Notes: generated by a model from the letters alone, not told the origin. A stretch of DNA of 64,000 nucleotides from CBDCWT01 sp965223305 (GCA_965223305.1 CBDCWT010000066.1:124001-188000); one strand, 5' to 3'; shown: positions 24,097 through 33,564, counted from the stretch's first letter. Translations and numbers: made by a program.

Positions 24097-25728
24097 ATGA
24101 AGGTGTCAGATCTATTTGTTCGTTGCCTCGAAAACGAAGGGGTGCAGACCATCTTCGGGATTCCTGGCGAAGAAAACATCGACTTAATGGACGCCTTGCT
24201 GCAAAGCGATATCCGCTTCATTACCACGCGACACGAACAGGCCGCAGCCTTCATGGCTGATGTCTACGGGCGGCTGACCGGAAGAGCGGGTGTTTGCCTG
24301 GGAACGCTGGGTCCCGGCGCGACGAATCTGGTGACCGGGGTTGCGGACGCGAACATGGATCGTGCACCTCTGGTGGCGATTGCCGGTCAAGCCGCGACGA
24401 CTCGTATGCACAAAGAGAGTCACCAGTACTACGATCTCGTCGAGTTATTCAAACCCATCTCGAAGTACAGTACCTCGGTCATCACGCCCGAGATCGTTCC
24501 GGAGGTGATTCGCAAGGCGTTCAAACAGGCTGAAGCCGAAAAGCCCGGTGTCAGCTTCATCGAGTTACCGGAGAACATTGCCAAGGTAGAAACGGACAAA
24601 CGGCCTCTGAAGGTGCAATCGGCTCGCGTACCCGACCCCCCGGTCCAGAAGATCCAGCAAGCGGCGGAGGTTATCTCGGCGGCCGACTATCCGATCGTGA
24701 TGGCGGGTAACGGCGTCGTTCGCCATCAAGCTTGCCGCGAGCTGGTGGCGTTCGCAGAAAAACTAAACCTGCCTGTGGCCACAACCTTCATGGCCAAGGG
24801 CGCGATTCCGTTTTCGCATTCTCACAGCCTGGGAGCTGTCGGCCTACAGGCCCACGACTACGTGGCTTGCGGTTTCGATCGAGCGGACGTGATCATCTGT
24901 GTCGGTTTCGACATGGTTGAATACCATCCCTACCTCTGGCACCAGGATGGGGACCGCAAGATTATCCACATCGACTCGCAACCTGCCGAAGTGGACGAAC
25001 ACTACATGCTCGAGGTCGGTGTGACCGGTTGTATCCGGCAAGCCCTGACACAGCTTGCTGAGGAAGCCAGACCGCAAGACCGCTTCCTAGCCGAAGGCCT
25101 ACGTCGGACGATCGTCGAAGAGCTGGGGGCGCACCAGGCGAGTGACGCTTTCCCGATAAAGCCGCAGAAGATCATCTGGGATTTGCGCCGTGTGTTGGGC
25201 AAGGAAGACATCGTGATCAGTGATGTTGGAGCGCACAAGATGTGGATGGCGCGGATGTACCAGGCCGAAGCACCAAACACATGCATCATTTCAAACGGGT
25301 TTGCGTCGATGGGAATCGGCGTTCCGGGCGCCATTGCCGCAAAGCTGACCTTCGGCGATCGTACGGCGCTGACAGTCACCGGGGATGCGGGCTTCATGAT
25401 GAACTCGCAGGAGATCGAAACGGCCATTCGTATTGGAACGCCAATCGTCGTGCTGATTTGGAACGACAGCCAATATGGGTTAATCCGCTGGCACCAAGAA
25501 CGGCACTTCGGCCGGGCCAGCAACATCGATTTCAAGAATCCGGACTTTGTAAAGTACGCCGAGAGCTTTGGAGCGAAGGGATACCGTGTCCAGTCGGCTG
25601 ACCAGCTAGTACCCATCTTGGAGCAGGCAATCCAGGACAACACAGTTGCCATCATTGACTGTCCTGTCGACTACTCAGAGAACATGAAGCTCACTGAGAA
25701 GCTTGGCAACTTGGTATGTCCTATCTGA
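24097..25728 (+). CDS. Acetolactate-synthase-like thiamine-diphosphate enzyme
   Basis: A 543-residue ThDP enzyme of the acetolactate synthase/pyruvate oxidase class. The N-terminal part reads FGIPGEENIDLMDAL, and the catalytic Glu lies in TRHEQAAAFMADVYGRLTG. A central nucleotide-like domain follows, then a C-terminal ThDP/Mg site GDAGFMMNSQEI..WNDSQYG. No regulatory small subunit is nearby, which fits a catabolic, FAD-independent AlsS-type enzyme or another 2-oxoacid-using relative rather than biosynthetic IlvB. A frame opens at 24064 inside the previous gene. GGAG before the ATG at 24097 supports that start, leaving 11 bases between genes. Confidence 0.85.
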   Translation: MKVSDLFVRCLENEGVQTIFGIPGEENIDLMDALLQSDIRFITTRHEQAAAFMADVYGRLTGRAGVCLGTLGPGATNLVTGVADANMDRAPLVAIAGQAATTRMHKESHQYYDLVELFKPISKYSTSVITPEIVPEVIRKAFKQAEAEKPGVSFIELPENIAKVETDKRPLKVQSARVPDPPVQKIQQAAEVISAADYPIVMAGNGVVRHQACRELVAFAEKLNLPVATTFMAKGAIPFSHSHSLGAVGLQAHDYVACGFDRADVIICVGFDMVEYHPYLWHQDGDRKIIHIDSQPAEVDEHYMLEVGVTGCIRQALTQLAEEARPQDRFLAEGLRRTIVEELGAHQASDAFPIKPQKIIWDLRRVLGKEDIVISDVGAHKMWMARMYQAEAPNTCIISNGFASMGIGVPGAIAAKLTFGDRTALTVTGDAGFMMNSQEIETAIRIGTPIVVLIWNDSQYGLIRWHQERHFGRASNIDFKNPDFVKYAESFGAKGYRVQSADQLVPILEQAIQDNTVAIIDCPVDYSENMKLTEKLGNLVCPI

Positions 25729-25733
25729 CATCC

Positions 25734-26252
25734 ATGACGATTGAGATTCGTAGTGAGAAGAACAATGACCGCGACGCTGTTTGGCGCATAAACAGTGCTG
25801 CTTTTGAAACGGATGCCGAAGCGATTCTTGTTGATGCGCTGCGGGACGGCGGATTCGCTGAAGTCTCGCTAGTGGCCGAACTTGACGGCGCGCTGATCGG
25901 TCACATTCTCTTCAGCCGTCTCGTTATCGTGACCGAAACCGGCAGGGAACAAGCGCTCTCGTTGGCTCCCATGGCGGTACTGCCGCGATACCAACGGCAA
26001 GGGGTCGGCAGTTCTCTGGTTAACGCTGGGCTCGAGGCATGTTCGCGCCGCGGTCACAAGGCCGTGCTGGTGCTCGGCCATCCAGAGTACTACCCGCGAT
26101 TTGGCTTTTCAGCCCAGCAGGCCGAACCGCTGGAGTCACCTTTTGGAGGTGGCAGCGCGTGGATGGCGATCGAGCTGGTTCCAGGAGCTTTGGCCGGCAT
26201 ACGGGGATGGGTCGAATATCCACCCCCGTTCGGCGCATCGGAACCTGGCTGA
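25734..26252 (+). CDS. GNAT-family N-acetyltransferase
   Basis: A 172-residue acetyl-CoA-dependent acetyltransferase. The fold is shown by LAPMAVLPRYQRQGVGSSLV, where QRQGVG is the pyrophosphate-binding loop, then VLVLGHPEYYPRFGFSAQQ. This HPEYYPRFGF pattern is typical of the YhbS-like group. It starts 5 bases after the preceding stop, as the last gene of the operon. An alternative ATG at 25716 would overlap the upstream gene. The target (small molecule or protein) is unknown. Confidence 0.85.
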   Translation: MTIEIRSEKNNDRDAVWRINSAAFETDAEAILVDALRDGGFAEVSLVAELDGALIGHILFSRLVIVTETGREQALSLAPMAVLPRYQRQGVGSSLVNAGLEACSRRGHKAVLVLGHPEYYPRFGFSAQQAEPLESPFGGGSAWMAIELVPGALAGIRGWVEYPPPFGASEPG

Positions 26253-26270
26253 TAGGCTGCCTTCCCCTCG

Positions 26271-26816
26271 TCAGGTAAACAACTCAACGACATCGAGCTC
26301 AAGATCGCAAAGGACCTCACTCAAGTCGACGAATCCGTCCGAGTGAACCTGCGTCTGGTTTTTCCGGTGCACACGAAGCGTCGAATTCTGCGGGTCCACC
26401 GCGAGAACGACCTGTACGCCGGCGTCTAGCCAGGTTTGCACTTTGGCCTCTACCTCTGATGGGCTGTCGTTGGGTGACATGACTTCCGCAACAAGATCCG
26501 GGGCAAGTGGGAGGTAGCCGACATGGTCGGCGTACTCTTGCAGGCGATCGCTGGCGACGAAAGCAACATCGGGAGCTCTCACCGTGTCCGGATTCTGCTG
26601 AATAAGGAATCCTGTTTCGGCAGCGTAGGTTGCTCCCAGCAAGTGTTGCTCTACGTGATTGGCGATACGGACGAGGAGTCTAGCCGCGATTCGCCCATGA
26701 CGACTTCCGGCGGGCGACATCATCCGCAAGACTCCATCCACGAGTTCGTACCTGTTGCCATCATCGGGCCGGGCCGCGAGTTGCTCCGCCGTCACATGGT
26801 CCGTCGTATTGGACAT
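26271..26816 (-). CDS. Uma2-family (DUF820) putative endonuclease
   Basis: A 181-residue protein of the Uma2 family, which has a PD-(D/E)XK nuclease-like fold and is abundant in planctomycetes and cyanobacteria. Seen are NRYELVDGVLRMMSPAG near the N-terminus, VRAPDVAFV in the core, and LVAEVMSPNDSPSEVEAKVQ with the E-V-x-S-P motif, then WLDAGVQVVLAVDP. The ATG has GAGGAG upstream. The gene faces the GNAT gene with 18 bases between stops, and a MITE-like element lies just behind its promoter. The biological role of this family is not established. Confidence 0.85.
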   Translation of the reverse strand: MSNTTDHVTAEQLAARPDDGNRYELVDGVLRMMSPAGSRHGRIAARLLVRIANHVEQHLLGATYAAETGFLIQQNPDTVRAPDVAFVASDRLQEYADHVGYLPLAPDLVAEVMSPNDSPSEVEAKVQTWLDAGVQVVLAVDPQNSTLRVHRKNQTQVHSDGFVDLSEVLCDLELDVVELFT

Positions 26817-26840
26817 TTCTGGAGGCTCCTCACCACGCTC

Positions 26841-27020
26841 TAGCCCGGATTATTCATGAAGATCGTCGCGAGAGGTTGTAAGTACGTTCGTGGCAAGGAA
26901 GGCGAACAATTCTTCCGCAGGCGTATTGAAGCAATACGTCGAGGGAGAATTGTGAAGCATGACGAAGCCACGGATGGACTTACGACCTCGCAGCAGATCG
27001 CTCATGAATAATTCGGGCTA
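26841..27020. mobile_element. 180-bp MITE-like element, copy 1
   Basis: Bounded by terminal inverted repeats TAGCCCGGATTATTCATGA (left) and TAGCCCGAATTATTCATGA (right, read inward), with one mismatch. The interior has no full-length gene. A nearly identical copy is at 53130-53310 in the same orientation. It probably moves with a transposase encoded elsewhere in the genome. Confidence 0.8.
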
Positions 27021-27112
27021 GGTGCTCTACGACAATAGTTGCCGACTTTTCTCTCTCTACCTACCCGCGCGGAGGTCGTGCAGCTTTCACGCTTCATGCA
27101 GTTCAGCAAATT

Positions 27113-27244
27113 CTAGCGAGTTCGGCTACGCTCCAAATCAGCCGCTGGGCGTTAGCCCACGGTTCCCCAGCGAAACCGATGCGTAGCGTCCGGCGAGGGC
27201 TCCCCCTCTCCGGCCCTTTGGGCCGACTCTCCCCGAGGGGAGAG
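27113..27244. repeat. REP unit and two adjacent hairpins
   Basis: Bases 27113-27166 are the reverse complement of 61952-62003: a GAGTTCGGCTACGCTCC block joined to the CCGCTGGGCGTTAGCCCACGG palindrome. Further on are CGGCCCTTTGGGCCG (27211-27225) and CTCTCCCCGAGGGGAGAG (27227-27244), two back-to-back hairpins. The remainder of the gap up to the DUF1080 gene at 27488 shows no gene or clear signal. Confidence 0.75.
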
Positions 27245-27487
27245 TGAAGAAAAAGGAAATCACGCACGAAGTTAGAAGCTGCACCACCTCCGCGGGGAGG
27301 GGAGAGGACATGTTGGGCGACTCGTTAGGTCTCCCGCATTATAGCCAAGAAGGGAATCGGCCGCTGAAGAGTGGCCTCGTACCGCAACTTGCTGCGTGGC
27401 CACCCTGCCAATATGATCGATGTTATCTGCCAGTCGTTCGTTTCCTTGTCGCGAGGCCCTCGGCTGTTTGTCCGAGGTGTGCTGTTC

Positions 27488-28198
27488 ATGAAATCGTCCT
27501 CCGTTCGAAATCAATCGTGCCTCCCAACAGTGCTGATCCTGCTCTTATCGGGAGCACTCCTGGCGGACGACTCGAATGCAACAAACTGGCGACTGCTCTT
27601 TGACGGCAAGACACTCGCCGGGTGGGAGATCCTGGAAGACCAGGGGAAGTTCTTTGTCGAAGATGGCGCGATCGTCGGGGAAACGACGTCTGGCACCAAG
27701 AGTAGCTATCTTTGCACGAGGGAGTCGTTCGACAATTTCATTCTCGAAGTCGATTTCAAGGTTGACGAAGGCCTGAATTCCGGAGTGCAAATACGGTCGG
27801 GTGTCTACCAGGAAGAGACGGCAACGCTTTACCTGACAGGAAGGCTTGACCTCGTCCCACGCACCTACGCAGCTGGCCGTCTCTTCGGCTACCAGATCGA
27901 AATTGACACCTCGGCTCGTGCTTGGACCGGTGGCTTTTACGAACAGGGTCGTCGCGGTTGGCTTCAGACTCTCGAATTCAACGAGCCCGCTCGGAGAGCG
28001 TTCAAGCAAGGCCAGTGGAATCACTTCCGGATCGAAGTCGTAGGCGACTCGTTCAAGACGTGGCTGAACGGTGTCCCGGCCGCCGACACCCGTGATGCCT
28101 GGAGCAGGTCGGGTCGGATTGGACTACAACTACACAGCTCGACCGAACCTGGGAAGCAGGTACGTTTTCGAAATATCCGCATCCAGACGATCGACTGA
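27488..28198 (+). CDS. Secreted DUF1080 (3-keto-disaccharide hydrolase-like) protein
   Basis: A 236-residue exported beta-sandwich protein. The signal peptide ends LILLLSGALLA-DD. The mature start WRLLFDGKTLAGWEI is the family hallmark, followed by FVEDGAIVGET, LNSGVQIRSGVYQ, GYQIEIDTSARAWTGG and SGRIGLQLHSSTEPGKQVRFRNI. It is a distant paralogue of the protein encoded at 6463-7146 and may likewise act on sugar derivatives. Start at the ATG 27488; an upstream frame exists but would bury the signal peptide. A cupin gene follows 60 bases downstream. Confidence 0.88.
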   Translation: MKSSSVRNQSCLPTVLILLLSGALLADDSNATNWRLLFDGKTLAGWEILEDQGKFFVEDGAIVGETTSGTKSSYLCTRESFDNFILEVDFKVDEGLNSGVQIRSGVYQEETATLYLTGRLDLVPRTYAAGRLFGYQIEIDTSARAWTGGFYEQGRRGWLQTLEFNEPARRAFKQGQWNHFRIEVVGDSFKTWLNGVPAADTRDAWSRSGRIGLQLHSSTEPGKQVRFRNIRIQTID

Positions 28199-28258
28199 AC
28201 GCGGATGCGCTGGTCCGCCCCAGACGTAGCGCGCGCAAACCACCGCCAAACGTGAACC

Positions 28259-28594
28259 ATGAGCATCCGCTACAAATCCCTGCTCGGTTTCCGAGAGGAG
28301 GCCAAGAAGCTCCACGTGCATCTGACCGAGATTCCGGATACTGCGTCGCATCCGCCCTACCAACATGAGCACGTCGCGGAGGAGGCCTTCTTTCTATTGG
28401 AAGGTTCGGCCGAATACCGCTTTGGTGGAAAGACAATGGTGGCGGGACCGGGCGACGTCGTCTTCATCCCGTCCGGCGTCCGACACGCCGAGATCACGTA
28501 CTTAACACCGTCAATGCGTTACCTCACGATTCGCACGGTTGAACCGGGCGACGAGCCTTGTTGTTGCGGTGAAGATCGCGATCCGGAAGCGTGA
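28259..28594 (+). CDS. Small cupin-domain protein
   Basis: A 111-residue single cupin barrel. The metal-site motif 1 is seen as HPPYQHEHVAEEAFFLLEG and motif 2 as GDVVFIPSGVRHAEI. Small cupins act as isomerases, dioxygenases or sensors and usually bind one metal ion through His/Glu. The C-terminus carries an unusual PCCCGEDRDP tail with three adjacent Cys residues, possibly a second metal-binding spot. It is on the same strand as the DUF1080 gene and may share its transcript. Substrate unknown. Confidence 0.8.
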   Translation: MSIRYKSLLGFREEAKKLHVHLTEIPDTASHPPYQHEHVAEEAFFLLEGSAEYRFGGKTMVAGPGDVVFIPSGVRHAEITYLTPSMRYLTIRTVEPGDEPCCCGEDRDPEA

Positions 28595-28727
28595 GGAGCG
28601 GCTCCTCGACCGGCCAGGTGATCGACCAACGGCAAGCCCGGAACCGAATCCTTCGCGGTTCACCAACTTCGCTGATTTGGCATCACCTCCTTGTGATGCA
28701 GCGTCCGTCGGCCAGACCCACTGGCTG

Positions 28728-29360
28728 CTAGGAACTCGGCGTGCGAAAAATCCGGTCGCCGGCGTCCCCCAACCCGGGCACGATGAACTTGTTTTCGTCC
28801 AGCCGGATGTCGACGGCACAGACGTATATTTGCACCAGTGGATAACGCTCCTCGACAAGTTGAAGGCCCTCGGGCGCTGCCAAGATCGAAACAAGCTTGA
28901 TCTTTGGCACGCCCCAATCCATCAATGCTTCCACCGCCGAACTCGCCGAGCCTCCCGTAGCTAGCATCGGATCGATAACCAGTCCCACATCGACTGGCTG
29001 GCCGTGGGTAAGCCGGCTGTAGTACTCGACCGGCCGGGCGGTCTTTTCATCGCGATAGAGCCCCAGGTGCCAAACTTCTGCATCAGGCAGCAAGTCCAAC
29101 ATCGGGTCGACCATCCCAAGTCCCGCTCGCAGAATGGGCACTAGGCCGACGCGCAAGTCCAGTTGGCTGCCAATCGCGGTGGTGATCGGCGTTTGGACGG
29201 GAATTTCTTTGACGGCCAGATCCTTGGTCGCCTCGTAAGCGAGCAGCGTAGCTAGGCGTCGCACTAGTTGGCGGAACTCGTCGGGCGGCGTGCCAGTCGC
29301 CCGCAGACGCGTGAGATGGTGCGCGACGAGGGGATGTTCGACGACGGTGATGGAGGACAC
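28728..29360 (-). CDS. upp: Uracil phosphoribosyltransferase
   Basis: A 210-residue enzyme that converts uracil and PRPP to UMP in pyrimidine salvage. The family features are present: PILRAGLGMVDPML, YRDEKTARPVEYYSRL, the PRPP loop VIDPMLATGGSA, and the C-terminal uracil-binding VPGLGDAGDRIF. Length is normal. It starts at GTG with GGGG-type spacing upstream. speA lies upstream on the same strand, about 60 bases away, and the two may be co-transcribed. Confidence 0.95.
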   Translation of the reverse strand: MSSITVVEHPLVAHHLTRLRATGTPPDEFRQLVRRLATLLAYEATKDLAVKEIPVQTPITTAIGSQLDLRVGLVPILRAGLGMVDPMLDLLPDAEVWHLGLYRDEKTARPVEYYSRLTHGQPVDVGLVIDPMLATGGSASSAVEALMDWGVPKIKLVSILAAPEGLQLVEERYPLVQIYVCAVDIRLDENKFIVPGLGDAGDRIFRTPSS

Positions 29361-29420
29361 GATACCTAGCCCCTCACTTCTGATAGCTCTTTGTCAGTGA
29401 GTCCGAACGTGACTTAGTTC

Positions 29421-31349
29421 CTAGTCCAATGGGTCCGTCGGTTCCTCTAAGTAGGTATAGCCGTTAAGCGCTTCCTCGTAGAACTTGACAATCCGGCCAG
29501 CTTGTTGGTGATCGATTCTGCCTTCTCGTACCGCAACGTCGACGTCCGACTGGAGTCGATCGATCAGATCGCGACCGTGGTACTGGACATAGTGCAGCAC
29601 CTCGTTGACGGTTTCCCCTTTGACGACCGTCTCCAGAGCAACCTCACCGTGATCCAGCAGCTCAACATGCGCCGCGTCGGGGTCACCAAACAGGTTGTGC
29701 AGATCGCCCAAGATTTCCTGGTAGGCACCTACGAGGAACGCAGCCAGGTAGTAAGGCGTGCCATCGAACTCGTGCAGCTGGAGCGTCCTCTTGACGTCTC
29801 GGAGGTCAATAAACTGATCGATTTTTCCATCGCTGTCGCAAGTGATATCGCCAATCATGGCATGGCGAGTCGGTCGTTCATCGAGCCTGTGGATGGGCAT
29901 CACCGGGAACAGCTGCTTGACAGCCCAGCTGTCAGGGATTGATTGGAATAGAGAAAAGTTACCGAAATAGGTGTGGGCCATCGCCCGATCGAGCCCCTCC
30001 AGTTCTTCCGGTGGAAACTCCAACTCATCGACGTACTGGCGTATCTTTCGGCAGATGGCCCAAAACAGTTTCTCCGCCAGGCTCCGCCGGTCGAGCGGCA
30101 GGTGTCCCGTGCTGAACAAGTTCATGGCCATATCCAATGCGGCCTGTGCGTCGTGGTAGGATTCGAGCACGTTGCGGGCCGTCATGTTCTCGAGTGTCTC
30201 AAAGAGCATCTCCACTGGCTGCTCCAAGTCCGCGGGCGGCACCTCGGGAACGGCTTCCTCGTTTCCCTGCCCCGCGACTCCCAGGACACCAAAAACAAAC
30301 ACACTGTGGTACGCCGCAATCGCGCGACCGCTTTCGGAGATCAGGTTTGGATGAGGGACACCTGTCTCGTCACAGACTGTTTGGATGTGATAGACGACGT
30401 CATTGGCGTACTCCTGCAGCGAGTAGTTGGCGCTCGAACGGAAGTTCGTCTGCGAGCCGTCGTAGTCAACCGCCAGTCCGCCTCCGACGTCGAGAAACTC
30501 GAGCCCCGCACCTCGCCTGACGAGGTCAACGTAGATGCGAGCCGCCTCCACCAGCGCCCCTTTGACTTGTCGGATGTTGGTAATCTGGCTGCCGAGATGA
30601 AAATGCAGCAGGCACAGGCAGTCCGCCATTTCACAGGAGGCCAATTCGTCGAGCCCCCTCAGCACTTCGCCGACGTCGAGCCCGAACTTGGATCGGTATC
30701 CGCCCGACTCCTGCCAGCGTCCGGCGCCGCGTGATGCCAACTTAACGCGCATCCCGATCTGCGGTCGGACTCCGACCTTGCGGGCGATGCGCAAGATCAA
30801 GTCCAGCTCGGTGTACTTCTCAACAACCGGAATGACCTTGCGCCCGATTTTCTGGGCCAGCATCGCCATCTCGATGAATTCGGCATCTTTGAAGCCATTG
30901 CAGATGATCGGCGACTGGGGATCGGTCATGGCGACCACTGCCAGCAACTCCGGTTTGCTGCCCGCCTCCAGACCGAAACCGTGGGGTCGACCATGCTCGA
31001 TGATCTTCTCAACCACTCCCCGCTGCGGGTTGACTTTCACCGGGTAGACACAGCTGTAGCGGCCCTCATACTTGTGGTCGTCGATCGCCTGCTGGAACGC
31101 GCCGCGGATTTCGAGCAAGCGGTCCTTCAGGATGCCGTTGAAGCGGAGCAGCACCGGCAATTCCAGCCCTCGCAGCTGCAGATGATCGACCAGAACCTTC
31201 ATGTCGATCGCACGGGCCGGATCCCTGTCCGGATGCACTAACAAGTTGCCGTCGTTCGAGACGGAGAAGTAACCGTGCCCCCACCGTGCCACGTCGTATA
31301 ATTCGCTCGCATCCTGACTGGACCAGGTCTCGGCTGCTCTTTCCAGCAT
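29421..31349 (-). CDS. speA: Biosynthetic arginine decarboxylase
   Basis: A 642-residue PLP enzyme making agmatine from arginine, the first step of the agmatine route to putrescine. The Lys that binds PLP is in YSCVYPVKVNPQ. The substrate and PLP phosphate region FHLGSQITNIRQVKGAL and DVGGGLAVDYDGSQ are clear, as is SESGRAIAAYHSV. Length and N-terminal SxxLYxVxxWGxGYF-like opening match the SpeA family rather than diaminopimelate decarboxylase. AAGGAA lies upstream of the ATG. No agmatinase or agmatine deiminase gene is in the window. Confidence 0.95.
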   Translation of the reverse strand: MLERAAETWSSQDASELYDVARWGHGYFSVSNDGNLLVHPDRDPARAIDMKVLVDHLQLRGLELPVLLRFNGILKDRLLEIRGAFQQAIDDHKYEGRYSCVYPVKVNPQRGVVEKIIEHGRPHGFGLEAGSKPELLAVVAMTDPQSPIICNGFKDAEFIEMAMLAQKIGRKVIPVVEKYTELDLILRIARKVGVRPQIGMRVKLASRGAGRWQESGGYRSKFGLDVGEVLRGLDELASCEMADCLCLLHFHLGSQITNIRQVKGALVEAARIYVDLVRRGAGLEFLDVGGGLAVDYDGSQTNFRSSANYSLQEYANDVVYHIQTVCDETGVPHPNLISESGRAIAAYHSVFVFGVLGVAGQGNEEAVPEVPPADLEQPVEMLFETLENMTARNVLESYHDAQAALDMAMNLFSTGHLPLDRRSLAEKLFWAICRKIRQYVDELEFPPEELEGLDRAMAHTYFGNFSLFQSIPDSWAVKQLFPVMPIHRLDERPTRHAMIGDITCDSDGKIDQFIDLRDVKRTLQLHEFDGTPYYLAAFLVGAYQEILGDLHNLFGDPDAAHVELLDHGEVALETVVKGETVNEVLHYVQYHGRDLIDRLQSDVDVAVREGRIDHQQAGRIVKFYEEALNGYTYLEEPTDPLD

Positions 31350-31491
31350 GTTGTTCCTTCGGCACGCTGCGACCTAATTAGTTGGCAGACGTCATGATAC
31401 AGCTCATCCGTGCCAAGCGACTAGTAGACCTAGTAGCACGAAGGCAAGTCGACTGCCGACGTTCCCAGAAACAAACCTCGCTCTCACCCAA

Positions 31492-32403
31492 ATGGCTGTC
31501 GCGTTAACCTGGTCCCATTCCGAGCTCGGCAGTTGCCTGCATGCCATTGACTGTATCCGGCGCGGGCTTCCGCTGCTCGATCGAAGGCTCCTGCACGCGT
31601 TCCGGGGCGCCTGCCAAGAACTCGCCTCGGAGCGTCCTGACGTACCCGTTGACTCCCTTTGGCTCTACTTGCCACCGCTTGCCTGCCGCGAGCATTCTCC
31701 GCGCGCGCTGGGAGCCGCTCTCAACTCCGCGCTCGGAGAGGCGCCGACCGCCGACTCGCGCTCCCTGCCATTCGAAGCAGTTCTCGAGCGCTGTTTAGCA
31801 ACCATGCGCCGATGCTGTCCCCGTCTGGGCGCCGATCTCACATCCCGCCAACGTCCGCTGCGGGAACAGTGGGAGGCGGTCGGGCCCGGACTGCTGTTAC
31901 AAGTTCGCCGGCTGATCGGGGAAATAGACCAAGAGCAAGAGACTGAGAGGCAGATTCACCTAGTGCACCCCGTTTGTGGCGGCGCTGGGTTCGCACATCC
32001 GGCGTACCGATCGGTCCGCATCGAGGCGGTGTTGACCAATAGCACCCCCCAGCTTCCGGAGACGCTGCGGCTGGCCTGGCTAGTCGCCCAGTCGCTCGCA
32101 TTGGGGAGCGCCACACCGGCGTCCGCTCATTCCACTTCAGCGGTGCTGCGATGGGCCCTGTTACCGGCCACCTTGTACGCCGCCGAGGAACTAGACATTG
32201 CCCGGCTCGACCTTCCCACGCTGTCGTTGGCACTCGAGGCCTGGCATTCGCCGTGTGACTCGATTCAGCTCGGGCCGGAAGGTCTGCTCGCCTGGTGGCG
32301 CGAGAGCCGATCGAACCAAACGCCTTGGCGCGCTGCGCTGCGAACACTGGCCGTGCTGAGCGGACAGCGACCAGACGGCGAGGTTCGTCAGCACCCGTGC
32401 TAG
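31492..32403 (+). CDS. Hypothetical protein
   Basis: A 303-residue soluble protein that I do not recognise. It has no signal peptide or membrane span. It is Leu/Ala/Arg-rich with short helices, several Cys residues (CIRRG, CREH, RRCCPRL) and a stretch around residues 155-180 (HPVCGGAGFAHPAYRSVRIE) that looks strand-like. It lies 114 bases before lpxD on the same strand and is divergent from speA. The position suggests an accessory role near lipid A genes, but this is only adjacency. Codon usage resembles the neighbours. Confidence 0.6.
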   Translation: MAVALTWSHSELGSCLHAIDCIRRGLPLLDRRLLHAFRGACQELASERPDVPVDSLWLYLPPLACREHSPRALGAALNSALGEAPTADSRSLPFEAVLERCLATMRRCCPRLGADLTSRQRPLREQWEAVGPGLLLQVRRLIGEIDQEQETERQIHLVHPVCGGAGFAHPAYRSVRIEAVLTNSTPQLPETLRLAWLVAQSLALGSATPASAHSTSAVLRWALLPATLYAAEELDIARLDLPTLSLALEAWHSPCDSIQLGPEGLLAWWRESRSNQTPWRAALRTLAVLSGQRPDGEVRQHPC

Positions 32404-32516
32404 CACCGTGATCGACCTCGTTGATCGACCTTGTTGCGCGCTCATCTGATCCAGTATGATCCTCGCCGGCCACGTCGAAGTCAGTGGCAGCACTCTCGTG
32501 GTCCGGGACACAACCT

Positions 32517-33561
32517 ATGACATTCACACTCGGCGAATTGGCCGACCTTGTCGCAGGTCAGCTCTACGGCGACGCTGATCTAGAAATCGACGGTGCGGAC
32601 ATCCTCCGTGATGTACGTGCCGGCCAGATCACGTTGGTCGCTGGAGATCAGCTGGCGGAAGAACTGGCGCGGAGCCCCGCGGCTGCCGCTGTGGTTCCAG
32701 CCGGCTTTGCCCCTCAGGGGTTACCGTTCATTCAGGTCGCGGACTTGCACGGCGCGTTCGCCAAGATCGTCCAGCTTTACCGGCCTGCTCACGGGGAGCA
32801 TGCGACAGGGATCAGCCCGCAGGCGCAGGTGAGCGACTCCGCTCAGATTGCGGCGGGGGCGACGATCTTTCCAGGGGCCACCATCGGTGCGCGAGTCGTC
32901 ATCGGCGCAGGCAGCGTGATTCACGCGGGGGTGCGCATCTTGCCTGGTTGTGCGATCGGAGAGGATGTGACGATCTTCCCCAACGTGGTGCTGTACGAAA
33001 ACACGGTCGTGGGAAATCGATCCGTGATCCACGCCTCGGCCGTAATCGGCAGCTACGGTTTCGGCTACCACACGGCAAACGGGCGACACCTGCCAACCGC
33101 CCCAGCTAGGTTGCGTCGAGATTGGTGACGACGTGGAGATCGGTGCCGGCACGACAATCGACCGTGCCACTTACGGCAGCACGACCATCGGCGAGGGCAC
33201 AAAGATCGATAATCTGGTGCAGATCGCGCACAACTGCCACATCGGCAAGCACAACCTCATCTGCGCTCAGGTCGGTATCGCCGGCAGCTGCACGACAGGT
33301 GACCACGTCGTGATGGCAGGCCAGGTGGGAGTGCGCGATCACATCCAGATCGGCAACCAGGTCGTCCTGGGGGCCAAGAGCGGGGCGATCAACGACGTGC
33401 CGGACGGTCAAGTCTACCTGGGCGCACCGGCGACGCCCCAGCGCGAACAGAAGTTGATGCAGGTGGCGCTGAGCAAGCTGCCGAAACTGCGCAGAGAATT
33501 CAAAGCGTTAGTGAAACGCCTCGAGTTGCTCGAGCGCCGATCAAACCGGGACGCGGCCTGA
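32517..33561 (+). pseudogene. lpxD: UDP-3-O-acylglucosamine N-acyltransferase, frameshifted
   Basis: LpxD adds the second acyl chain to UDP-glucosamine in lipid A synthesis. The reading frame is split: residues 1-204 run from the ATG at 32517 (MTFTLGELADLVAGQL) to a stop at 33128, and the rest is read in the next frame from about 33104 to 33561. The join is at a CCCC run (33100-33103). Removing one C gives ...TAQLGCVEIGDDVEIGAG, exactly what the left-handed beta-helix of hexapeptide repeats expects. Both halves are otherwise well conserved, including the helix His region NLVQIAHNCHIG. A sequencing error or a very recent mutation are both plausible. lpxI follows 3 bases after the stop. Confidence 0.85.
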
Positions 33562-33564
33562 CCC

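Noticed and set aside
27244..27603. 119-codon frame overlapping the DUF1080 signal peptide
   Set aside because: The DUF1080 frame is strongly supported over the shared bases, and this one has no start signal.
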